A stretch of DNA of 64,000 bases, taken from Sporocytophaga sp. (GTDB lineage: Bacteria > Bacteroidota > Bacteroidia > Cytophagales > Cytophagaceae). Position numbers and translations under genes: made by a program. Below the pieces are notes generated by a model, which was given only the letters and a program-made list of their open reading frames with translations, was not told the DNA's origin and ran no database searches. This document shows, one piece after another, positions 9,392 to 18,886 of the stretch. Location: contig NZ_JAGHZZ010000001.1 in the NCBI RefSeq assembly GCF_017745095.1, forward strand, positions 186,001-250,000, read 5' to 3'. Positions within the stretch are counted from its first letter, which is position 1. Each line of letters begins with the position of its first letter.

Positions 9392-10660
9392 ATGTTACAG
9401 ATTGCTTTTATACGTGAGAATAAAACGGAAGTAATTGCCGGACTGAAGAAAAAATACTTTAAAGATGCTGAAACGTTCGTTGATAAGGTAATCGAGATTG
9501 ACCAACAAAGAAGAGATACGCAAAGACTTCTTGACGATATACTTGCTCAAAGCAACACAAAGGCCAAAGAAATTGGGCAGTTGATGAAAACTGGTCAAAA
9601 AGATGCTGCAGAGGAGGCTAAAGCTGTAGCTGCTGATCTTAGGACTAAGAGTAAAGAACAGGAGGACAAACTTGCAAGTCTTGAAGGCGAATTAAATGAT
9701 ACATTGGTTAAGCTCCCCAATCTTCCTCATTCATCAGTTCCAGAAGGACGTACTCCCGAAGAAAACCTAAATGTTTTTGAACATGGCAGCACTCCGGCAC
9801 TTTATGACGGTGCACTTCCCCACTGGGAGCTTATTAAAAAATTTGACATCATTGATTTTGATCTTGGTGTAAAACTTACTGGTGCAGGTTTTCCTGTATA
9901 TAAAGGTAAAGGTGCCAGACTTCAGAGAGCTTTGATTAACTTCTTTCTGGATGAAGCCCTGAAAGCCGGTTATGGAGAAGTGCAACCTCCTATTTTAGTA
10001 AATGCGGATTCAGGATTTGCTACGGGTCAGCTTCCTGACAAAGAGGGGCAAATGTATTTTGCATCTGCCGATAATTTTTACCTCATTCCAACTGCTGAGG
10101 TTCCGATCACTAATATTTACAGAGATGTTATTGTTAAAGAGGAAGATCTTCCTGTGAAGAATGTTGGTTACACTCCTTGTTTCAGAAGAGAAGCGGGATC
10201 ATGGGGGGCTGATGTCAGAGGCTTAAACAGGTTGCATCAGTTTGATAAGGTGGAGATTGTTCAGATCGTTCATCCTGATTCTTCTTATGAAGCTCTGGAC
10301 AAAATGGTTGATCATGTGAGAGAATTGTTATACAAACTTGGTCTACAGTTCCGTATTTTGCGTCTTTGTGGTGGAGATATGAGTTTTAACTCTGCTCTGA
10401 CATATGATTTTGAAGTTTATTCTGCGGCTCAGAAAAGATGGCTTGAAGTGAGTTCTGTAAGTAACTTTGAGACATTCCAGGCCAACAGACTTAAATTACG
10501 CTTTAAATCTGAAGGAAAAACTAGACTTCTGCATACTTTAAATGGCAGTGCACTAGCTCTTCCAAGAATTGTTGCTGCTTTACTTGAAAATAATCAGGAT
10601 AAGGATGGTATTAAAATTCCGGAGGTTCTGGTTCCGTATACAGGTTTTGACAGAATTTAA
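9392..10660 (+). CDS. serS: Seryl-tRNA synthetase
   Basis: Class II aminoacyl-tRNA synthetase that charges tRNA-Ser (and tRNA-Sec where present). An N-terminal antiparallel coiled coil (about 25-105) binds the tRNA long arm. The catalytic core has motif 2 with FRREAGSWGADVRGL and motif 3 with NGSALALPR near the C-terminus. From ATG 9392 the protein is 422 residues, starting MLQIAFIRENK as in the family; an in-frame TTG at 9368 would add 8 untypical residues. It is a single gene with its own promoter; a T-poor hairpin (10656-10683) follows. Confidence 0.96.
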   Translation: MLQIAFIRENKTEVIAGLKKKYFKDAETFVDKVIEIDQQRRDTQRLLDDILAQSNTKAKEIGQLMKTGQKDAAEEAKAVAADLRTKSKEQEDKLASLEGELNDTLVKLPNLPHSSVPEGRTPEENLNVFEHGSTPALYDGALPHWELIKKFDIIDFDLGVKLTGAGFPVYKGKGARLQRALINFFLDEALKAGYGEVQPPILVNADSGFATGQLPDKEGQMYFASADNFYLIPTAEVPITNIYRDVIVKEEDLPVKNVGYTPCFRREAGSWGADVRGLNRLHQFDKVEIVQIVHPDSSYEALDKMVDHVRELLYKLGLQFRILRLCGGDMSFNSALTYDFEVYSAAQKRWLEVSSVSNFETFQANRLKLRFKSEGKTRLLHTLNGSALALPRIVAALLENNQDKDGIKIPEVLVPYTGFDRI

Positions 10661-10729
10661 CCTTTTCTTTTTAAAAGGTTAAATTCCATGAATCTTATAA
10701 AGGAAGATAATAACTTAAATTAAACGATA

Positions 10730-11029
10730 TTATAATTCCTCAAGAAGGGTTGCAAAAGGCATAACCTGATTGGGGAATTTTTTTTGTATTTCTTCAAGAA
10801 GTATATATTCGTAGTTGCCAGCGAATGAAATATAATTATCTTGATTATCAAATGAAATCTGTAACGCAAAGGTACTTTCATTCCCCTCCCCGGATAGGAT
10901 TCTCATAACCTTGTAACTTGATCCATGCCTGTTTTCCTGTAAGCCAGGAATGTAATTTTTTTTTATTTCATTCAATACTTCCGATTGAATTTCCGGAAGC
11001 GAAACAAGCGTGAGATTGTATATAATCAT
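10730..11029 (-). CDS. DUF4286 family protein
   Basis: A 99-residue small cytosolic protein recognised as the DUF4286 family, widespread in Bacteroidota and of unknown function. It opens MIIYNLTLVSLPEIQSEVL, followed by the region around YKVMRILSGEGNESTFALQISFDN, a ferredoxin-like alternation of strands and helices. No signal peptide or catalytic motif is visible. It lies between serS (convergent) and the sugar symporter (divergent) and appears to be a single gene. Confidence 0.75.
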   Translation of the reverse strand: MIIYNLTLVSLPEIQSEVLNEIKKNYIPGLQENRHGSSYKVMRILSGEGNESTFALQISFDNQDNYISFAGNYEYILLEEIQKKFPNQVMPFATLLEEL

Positions 11030-11146
11030 TTTTTAATAATAATTTTTATTGATAAAAGTATATTTAGGTAACAAGTTTAAGTTTTATTCGTAATTTTTAT
11101 TTATATAGAACCCAGGAAAAATTCAAACTTGTAAATCATTCTAAAT

Positions 11147-12379
11147 ATGTCTTTTTTAAACCCAGAAAAAGAATCACCCAATTATACGATTGTGTTCGCG
11201 GTGCTTTCCACATTGTTTTTTATGTGGGGACTCATAACGGTAACAAATATAATGCTTGCTAATGATTTACGAACGGTATTTCAGCTTAGCTACATTGAAG
11301 CAATATCTATGAATTTTCTGTTTTTTGCCACATATTTTATAATGGCAGTGCCTTCCGGGAAATTAATAGATAAAATCGGTTACAGAAAAGGAATGATGAC
11401 GGGTTTAGGCCTTGCAGCTGCAGGTTGCTTCCTTGCTTATCCCGCAACAGGAATGAGATCTTACTCATTCTTTATGACAGCTCTATTCATTCAAGCCACA
11501 GGTATCACCATCCTTCAGGTAGCGGCAAACCCATATGTAGCTCTGCTTGGTTCAAGGGGAAAGGGTGCAAGTAAATTAACTTTGGTACAGGCCTTTAATT
11601 CTCTGGGAGCATTTGTAGCGACATTGTTTGCCTCAGGATTTCTTATGGAGCTTTCTGGTCTTAATGAAAGGAGCTATTTTGATATGTCACCTGAAGAAAT
11701 CAGAAATTCTGTAGTTCATTTTGTGCAGCTTCCATTTGTACTGCTTGGCATAGTGTTATTGTTGCTTGGTGTTTTTCTGTTTTTCTCCAGACTACCTAGA
11801 ATTAATACTAAAGAAATTGAGCCTCTTGTTTTGGAAACAAACCCTCCTAGAACTCAGGTGTGGCAATTTTCTCATGCCGGTCTTGGTGCCCTTGCTATTT
11901 TTGCATATGTAGGTGCTGAGGTTACAATAGGTACTTATCTAGCTTCTGCAGCAAGTGATTTGGCGGTTTTATACTGGGGAGGTGCTATGGTTGGAAGGTT
12001 TGTTGGTTCAGCCTTACTTGTTAAGATTAGCCCAAGAAAGAGCATTGGTATATTTTCTATTATCGCATCATTGCTTGTAATGGGCTTTATGTTAATAGAT
12101 TCTCAAATTTCCATTTACGCAATAGTGGCTGTAGGTTTATTTAACTCTGTTCTTTTCCCTTGCATCTTTACTATGGGGATTGACGGTCTTGGAAAATTTT
12201 CGGAGGAAGGCTCTGCAATGCTTATTATGGCAGTTGTCGGAGGAGCGGTGGTACCATTCGTTTCTCATGCATTAATAGAGGGTAAAGCCGGATTTATTCT
12301 TCCTGTCCTGTGTTATATTTTCATTGCTTACTTTGGCCTTAAAGGGTCTCGGTATCCTAAGAGGACCAACTTCTATTAG
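11147..12379 (+). CDS. FucP-like sugar MFS transporter
   Basis: A 410-residue major facilitator with about 12 transmembrane segments, related to the L-fucose:proton symporter FucP and the GluP glucose/galactose permeases. Typical features are FFMWGLITVTNIMLANDLR in helix 1 and the loop motif SGKLIDKIGYRKGM after helix 2, plus QVAANPYVALLG in helix 4. It should import a hexose or 6-deoxyhexose by proton symport through the inner membrane; the substrate cannot be fixed. In a cellulose degrader glucose uptake is a reasonable guess (inference). No sugar catabolic gene is adjacent. A strong hairpin follows. Confidence 0.88.
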   Translation: MSFLNPEKESPNYTIVFAVLSTLFFMWGLITVTNIMLANDLRTVFQLSYIEAISMNFLFFATYFIMAVPSGKLIDKIGYRKGMMTGLGLAAAGCFLAYPATGMRSYSFFMTALFIQATGITILQVAANPYVALLGSRGKGASKLTLVQAFNSLGAFVATLFASGFLMELSGLNERSYFDMSPEEIRNSVVHFVQLPFVLLGIVLLLLGVFLFFSRLPRINTKEIEPLVLETNPPRTQVWQFSHAGLGALAIFAYVGAEVTIGTYLASAASDLAVLYWGGAMVGRFVGSALLVKISPRKSIGIFSIIASLLVMGFMLIDSQISIYAIVAVGLFNSVLFPCIFTMGIDGLGKFSEEGSAMLIMAVVGGAVVPFVSHALIEGKAGFILPVLCYIFIAYFGLKGSRYPKRTNFY

Positions 12380-12404
12380 AACGAGGTAAAAAGATGTATA
12401 ATAA

Positions 12405-12436
12405 AAGAAGAGGAAGGCTTATGCCTTCCTCTTCTT
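12405..12436. terminator. Bidirectional terminator between the symporter and a small ORF
   Basis: A perfect 14-bp stem (AAGAAGAGGAAGGC / GCCTTCCTCTTCTT) with a 4-base loop. The plus strand continues GTTTAAAAATAAAA; the minus strand continues TTTTATTATA, the better T tract. This suggests that a minus-strand transcript also ends here. Confidence 0.7.
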
Positions 12437-12492
12437 GTTTAAAAATAAAAGCACGAATCTATTGGCTCATGCTTTTGTAAAAGAAATTTTCC

Positions 12493-12576
12493 TTATTTCT
12501 TTTTTGGTTCTGGTTTTTTTGGTGCCTCAGGTTTAGTAGGCTGAGGTTTTGGAGCACCTTTTTCTTTAGTTGTCAT
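12493..12576 (-). CDS. Putative 27-residue Pro/Lys-rich small protein
   Basis: A short ORF of 27 codons from ATG 12576 with the composition of a designed-looking linker: MTTKEKGAPKPQPTKPEAP followed by KKPEPKKK. An A/G-rich stretch (AAAAAAAGAAAATT) precedes the start at a suitable distance, and a bidirectional terminator lies about 55 bases past its stop codon. It has no detectable domain, no signal peptide and no Cys or aromatic residues. Function unknown. Being too short for statistical support, it could be chance, but composition, leader and terminator together make it plausible. Confidence 0.4.
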   Translation of the reverse strand: MTTKEKGAPKPQPTKPEAPKKPEPKKK

Positions 12577-12962
12577 AATTTTCTTTTTTTAGTTAAGTTC
12601 CTAAAATTGATAACCAGACAAGTTCAATATTGTTAAGAAAGTGTTGGGGCTGTTTGGTATTTTTTTGATGATTTTAAAGGTACATTTTATAAACTCTAAT
12701 TTTGTGCAATTAAAATCAATTTATCATATATGGTATTTGAATATTATCACTTTGGGCTTTTGCATGAGATAGGATTAAAAAGAGATTAATTTTTTAAGGG
12801 TATCATTTTTTTTTATTGAATAGAATGAGGGGGAAATTTTTATAAATCAGAGCAATCTCCATAAATAATGTGGGCAAACAGATTTCATTTAAAACAAAGC
12901 CTAAACACTGGTGTACATATACAGGTTGTGTGAAGAGAAATGATTTAGCCAAATTAATAATT
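12577..12962. other. Intergenic, AT-rich, nothing recognised
   Basis: 386 bases between the tiny ORF and the malectin-domain gene. Very AT-rich; no convincing ORF, hairpin or promoter pair was found. An in-frame GTG at 12870 would extend the next gene but the extension does not look coding. Confidence 0.5.
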
Positions 12963-13853
12963 ATGAAAAAAATATTTACACTTCAATTCTTAGGAGGGCT
13001 AGCTCTCTTTTTGTTTTTTGCAATAAATGCATCCGCTCAACCGACGGGAACTGTATATAGTACCACTCTCTATAGAGTTAATGCCGGGGGTACTACAGTA
13101 TCGAGTATAGATACATCTGCAGTAGCTTGGGGCAATGATCATCCCGACGCACCCTCTATTTATGTGGATACGGCGATTGATGGGAATAGAACTTATACAG
13201 TGTTTGATACTATTCTTTTTGATGCATCAATGCCGCTATCAGTGCCTGTAAAAGTAATGAAGAGTGAAAGAAGTCTTTCAGAGTTCAAAGGTGCTTCTGA
13301 GTTAGTATGGAAATTTCCAGTGAAAGCTACTACGCTTGTTGAGGTTAGACTCTATTTTGCCGAGCTTTACTTTAATGAACCAGGTGTAAGAGTTTTTGAT
13401 ATCTGGATTGAAGGAGAGAAGAAACTTTCAAACTTTGATATCTTTAGCGAAGTCGGGAAATTTACAGGTACTGCCAAAACCTATGTTGTAGAGGTGAGTG
13501 ATGATGATACACTTAATATAGTATTTGCTAAGAACATTGGCCAACCCAAGGTAAACGGTATCGAAATTATTGAAGTAACCCCTACTGTTCAAAGTGTTTT
13601 CGGGAAGAGAACTCAAAATACTATTGCGGCATTCCCAAATCCTTGTAAGGATGTAGTCACATTGAAATCGGATAATTCTGCTGTAAGAGATTTACAATTA
13701 TTTGACAGCTATGGAAAGCAAATTGACAACCCTAAAGCTGAATTCTCAGGAAATGATTTGAGAGTAGATCTTTCTTCTCAGCCATCAGGAGTATATATGC
13801 TGAAGGTGACAAATGATAAAGCAAGCGAAACTCTTCGCCTGATTAAGCAATAA
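12963..13853 (+). CDS. Secreted malectin-domain protein with type IX sorting domain
   Basis: Exported protein of 296 residues from ATG 12963, where a clear signal peptide begins (MKKIFTLQFLGGLALFLFF...ASAQ). Residues about 30-200 form a malectin-like carbohydrate-binding domain: YRVNAGG at the start, ELVWKFPVKATTLVEVRLYFAE, VFDIWIEG and PKVNGIEIIEV at the end. The last 75 residues are a T9SS type A sorting domain (AFPNPCKD, PSGVYMLKVT, LRLIKQ). It should be secreted to or anchored at the cell surface and bind di- or oligosaccharides; no catalytic domain is present. Starting at GTG 12870 would bury the signal peptide. Confidence 0.85.
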   Translation: MKKIFTLQFLGGLALFLFFAINASAQPTGTVYSTTLYRVNAGGTTVSSIDTSAVAWGNDHPDAPSIYVDTAIDGNRTYTVFDTILFDASMPLSVPVKVMKSERSLSEFKGASELVWKFPVKATTLVEVRLYFAELYFNEPGVRVFDIWIEGEKKLSNFDIFSEVGKFTGTAKTYVVEVSDDDTLNIVFAKNIGQPKVNGIEIIEVTPTVQSVFGKRTQNTIAAFPNPCKDVVTLKSDNSAVRDLQLFDSYGKQIDNPKAEFSGNDLRVDLSSQPSGVYMLKVTNDKASETLRLIKQ

Positions 13854-13874
13854 GACTATATTTTATTAAATCAT

Positions 13875-13902
13875 AAAGGTTAAAGCTATTGCTTTAACCT
13901 TT
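13875..13902. terminator. Terminator between convergent genes
   Basis: A perfect 12-bp stem, AAAGGTTAAAGC / GCTTTAACCTTT, with a 4-base loop. It lies between the ends of the malectin-domain gene and the ceramidase-like gene and can serve both. Confidence 0.6.
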
Positions 13903-13933
13903 ATGCATTTGGACTTTAGATTCAGATGAAAAC

Positions 13934-15283
13934 CTATTCAAGTTTCCTTAATATTTTTGCAATCAATTCGCTGAAATAAGCTCCGTTGAATGGCCCAAAC
14001 CAGTTCATCTCACGTGTTTCGTTTTTCACAAGATTGTAATATCGGTCAGGAGTAATGTAACCGAGATAAGCTCCGTTGAAGCTAGTTATTTGAAGATTCA
14101 GATTTTTAGTTTTAGCCAGACTGTCCAAAGGCGTCATTAACTCTCCGGAAAAGTCACATGGAGTACCTATCATAACATTATTTCCAATTTTGAATACTGA
14201 AATTCCTGGTGATTGCTTACCTAGCAACCAATTAAATACCCATGGACGAATGCGGAAATCTTCAGTTAGTCTTAAATGAGCACTTCTTGCATATAATGGG
14301 ATAAAATCAGAAAGAAGTTCATTTGGTTTTTCTAGATGGATGCTGTCACTGATTGCTATTACTTTTTCCTCAAGGCTATCTGCAATGGTCGAAGCTTTTT
14401 CAAAATCTGCTGTTCCTGTTTCGCCTGGCTTCATGCTCCCGACAGCCCCAGCAAAGAAGGCTGCGAAGTCCGTTTCTTTTCTCCTCTCTAGAGAGTCTAC
14501 CAGAAAGCCAGGATAGTCACAGCTGATATAGTTAATTTTCTTTGCCAGACATGTAGGGTGCGCTGAGTAGGATAAAATCATTGCATTTTCACCATTGTTC
14601 TTTTTAAGTTTTAGGATCCTCAAGTAAGGATCGATTTTTCCTCCATCTATCAGCCTGTTTGCTACTTGTTTTGAGGCATCAATTTTTCCGAAACCTAACT
14701 CAATTGGAGCGGCTGTTTTTTGGGCATTTTTAACTGAAGTAACGATTTTATCTGCAATGAATTGAACATAGTCTTCTTCAAAGGTACCTGCAAGAAACCG
14801 ACCTCCAGCTCCTTCTGCCCAACCTCCAGCTGCATTGTGAGAATGTGTGGCAGAAAAATATACCTCATCTCTTCCAAAGCCTTCCTTTTGAAGCAGAGGC
14901 AAGGCCTTTGCTGCAACTGAGGGAGGGACTATCAAAAGATCCATCGTTATAAGCGCGCATTTCTTTTCTTTCGATTTAAAGACAAAGCTTCTTACAAATA
15001 AAGAATCATGTACGCCATCAAAATCTCTTCTTAGCCCATAGCTAGCAATCTGGAGCGGCTGCAAAGGAGTAATATTGGCTTTGGCCCATCCTCCAGTGAT
15101 AAAGAGGGAGTCTTCTTCATAATGAAGTGTATCCACTTGTTCCATCATTTGGTGGTAATAAGCGGTTTCTTTCAAGGGAGTTTTATCAACTGTGTCTATC
15201 AGAGCAATAGCCAGAATGAAGAGGCAGATGATAATAATCAGAAATATTTTGGAGGTTTTTTTTAAAAAAGAAGACTTTTTCAA
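13934..15283 (-). CDS. Neutral/alkaline ceramidase-like protein
   Basis: A 449-residue protein with an N-terminal membrane anchor or uncleaved signal (about 10-30) and a domain of the neutral/alkaline non-lysosomal ceramidase N-terminal family. Recognisable blocks are GWAKANITPLQPLQIASYG, FVFKSKEKKCALITMDLL, the zinc-site motif FSATHSHNAAGG and SYSAHPT with a second conserved His. True ceramidases hydrolyse the amide bond of ceramide; Bacteroidota relatives are shorter and mostly uncharacterised, and this one lacks the C-terminal Ig-like domain of the full-length enzymes. It should face the periplasm. The substrate is uncertain. Confidence 0.78.
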   Translation of the reverse strand: MKKSSFLKKTSKIFLIIIICLFILAIALIDTVDKTPLKETAYYHQMMEQVDTLHYEEDSLFITGGWAKANITPLQPLQIASYGLRRDFDGVHDSLFVRSFVFKSKEKKCALITMDLLIVPPSVAAKALPLLQKEGFGRDEVYFSATHSHNAAGGWAEGAGGRFLAGTFEEDYVQFIADKIVTSVKNAQKTAAPIELGFGKIDASKQVANRLIDGGKIDPYLRILKLKKNNGENAMILSYSAHPTCLAKKINYISCDYPGFLVDSLERRKETDFAAFFAGAVGSMKPGETGTADFEKASTIADSLEEKVIAISDSIHLEKPNELLSDFIPLYARSAHLRLTEDFRIRPWVFNWLLGKQSPGISVFKIGNNVMIGTPCDFSGELMTPLDSLAKTKNLNLQITSFNGAYLGYITPDRYYNLVKNETREMNWFGPFNGAYFSELIAKILRKLE

Positions 15284-15341
15284 GGAGAAATTATTTAAAG
15301 GATTTCAAAATAATTATGCTGAAATATAAAAATTTTTATAA

Positions 15342-17078
<1,737 letters not shown>

Positions 17079-17100
17079 ATCTAAGGTTTTAAAATAAATA

Positions 17101-17131
17101 AAAAGGAGGTCGGTAAACATCGCCTCCTTTT
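17101..17131 (+). terminator. Terminator of the ABC-F gene
   Basis: AAAAGGAGG(T)CG / CGCCTCCTTTT hairpin followed by TTT, 22 bases past the stop codon. Confidence 0.75.
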
Positions 17132-17239
17132 TTATTTAAATCTTTTTCTGAAGATCGTGGTCGTTAACTTAACATAAGGAACAATTTGAGCTATAACAAA
17201 GAGGTAGGGTTATTCTGTCGCTGTTGCTCAACTGTTGAA

Positions 17240-18553
17240 TTAACTGGCCAGAATCAAATTCAGTAATAGTACCCCAACAAGCCCTGTAATAGAGACAATA
17301 GTTTCCATTACAGACCAGCTCCTGATTGTCTGAGCAATGGAAAGGTTAAAATATTCTTTGAAAATCCAGAAGCCGGCGTCATTTACGTGCGAAAACATAA
17401 GACTTCCAGCGCCAATGGAAAGGACAGTAAGTTCCGGACTTACATGTGTACTTTGAATTAAGGGTAAAATTATTCCTGCGGAAGTAAGCGCGGCTACTGT
17501 TGCGGAACCAAGAGCTAATCGGATGATGGCAGCCATAGTCCAGGCTAAAACGAGAGGAGATAGACTGCTGCCACGAAATATTTCAGCAAGGTAATCCGCC
17601 GACTTGCTGTCGATTAAAACTTGTTTAAATGAACCTCCTGCCCCAATTATAAGTATGATTAAAGCTACCTCGGATATAGCAACATTGTAAAGGTCCATAA
17701 CTTCCTTTACCGATTGACCTCTTGAAATGCCAAGGTTGTAAGTAGCTACAATAACTGCTAAAAGCATTGCTATAAAAGGATTCCCCCAAAAGTTTACCAG
17801 TTTATAAACAATGGTATCTTTCGTTAAAAAAGGAATCAGACAGGCTCCGATAGAAATTAAGAGTACAGGGAATAAGGCGGTGAATAAGCTTGTTCCGAAA
17901 GAAGGTAGTTCCAAGGGTTGCACAGTTGATTTTGCAGGCCCTCCCAAGGATTTTATGTCTTTTACAAAACGGCCATAAATTGGGCCGGCAAGGATAATGG
18001 CTGGCACTGCGATAATACTTCCATAGATCAGAGTAAGGCCAAGGTCTGCTTTAAAGATGGAAGCAAGGGCTACCGGACCCGGATGCGGAGGAAGGAAGCC
18101 ATGTGTTACGGAAAGTGCAGCTGCCATAGGGATTCCTATATATACTGGGGAGAAATTACCGACAGCAGCTATTGTGAATACCAAAGGAATAAGTAAAACG
18201 AAACCTGCTGTATAAAACAGAGGAATTCCTATAATAAATCCTGTAAGTACAACAGCCCACACAACATTTTTTGGGCCAAACAACCGATTAAGACTATTGC
18301 TAATCTGCAAGGCAGCACCACTTTCTCCTACAATTTTTCCCAGCATTGCACCGAAGACTACTATGAAAGTAAGAGTTCCAAGAGTGTCTCCAAAACCTTT
18401 CTGTATGGAGGCTATCAAGTTATCCGCAGGCATTCCGAAAGAGATGCCCAGAAATAGCGACACAAGTGTGAGGGATATAAAGGCATTAAATTTCAGGAAA
18501 AGCATTAAAACAAGCAAAAGCAGAATGCTACAGGTGATGAGGATTACTGGCAT
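17240..18553 (-). CDS. GntP-family gluconate:proton symporter
   Basis: A 437-residue inner-membrane carrier with 12 or more hydrophobic segments, of the GntP family. Typical segments are TLGTLTFIVVFGAMLGKIVGESGAA, the loop THGFLPPHPGPVALA and SLMFSHVNDAGFWIFKEYF near the C-terminus. Members import gluconate or related sugar acids with protons. No gluconate kinase or regulator is adjacent, so the substrate is assigned by family only. It lies between the convergent ABC-F gene and the divergent histidine kinase. Confidence 0.88.
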   Translation of the reverse strand: MPVILITCSILLLLVLMLFLKFNAFISLTLVSLFLGISFGMPADNLIASIQKGFGDTLGTLTFIVVFGAMLGKIVGESGAALQISNSLNRLFGPKNVVWAVVLTGFIIGIPLFYTAGFVLLIPLVFTIAAVGNFSPVYIGIPMAAALSVTHGFLPPHPGPVALASIFKADLGLTLIYGSIIAVPAIILAGPIYGRFVKDIKSLGGPAKSTVQPLELPSFGTSLFTALFPVLLISIGACLIPFLTKDTIVYKLVNFWGNPFIAMLLAVIVATYNLGISRGQSVKEVMDLYNVAISEVALIILIIGAGGSFKQVLIDSKSADYLAEIFRGSSLSPLVLAWTMAAIIRLALGSATVAALTSAGIILPLIQSTHVSPELTVLSIGAGSLMFSHVNDAGFWIFKEYFNLSIAQTIRSWSVMETIVSITGLVGVLLLNLILAS

Positions 18554-18886
18554 CTTCAGATATTTTTTAATGCAATTTACCCATTTTGCTCAAGATGTTC
18601 ATTGTGAGGAAAATAAAATATGATTCTTTTTAAAGAGACTTTTTGGATCTTACAAATCACCACTTATAACTGTTTTTCAATGGAAAACATAATGTCGGTT
18701 AACAGGTTGAATTTAGTGTATTAGTAATTAATTTTTTCCGGAGTTGAACGTCGTCATTGAAAGATTAGGAGATAAATCAAGCTGTCTGTTGATTACAGAT
18801 GCTGAATTCTTATTGACTATTTTTAAAAGTAATTTCCGTTTTCGACATACTTACTGCTTGTATTCATTTCCTTTTTATTTAAGCGT
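18554..18886. other. Divergent intergenic region
   Basis: 333 bases between gntP and the PAS kinase gene. It should hold both promoters, but no clear TTG/TAnnTTTG pair was found on either strand, and no coding remnant. Confidence 0.4.

Noticed and set aside
10656..10683. Hairpin at the serS stop codon (TTTAACCTTTT / AAAAGGTTAAA)
   Set aside because: The stem is AT-rich, includes the stop codon and has no T tract, so it is not listed as a terminator.
12870..12962. GTG-started extension of the malectin-domain gene
   Set aside because: It would put 31 basic and polar residues in front of a clear signal peptide; ATG 12963 is preferred.
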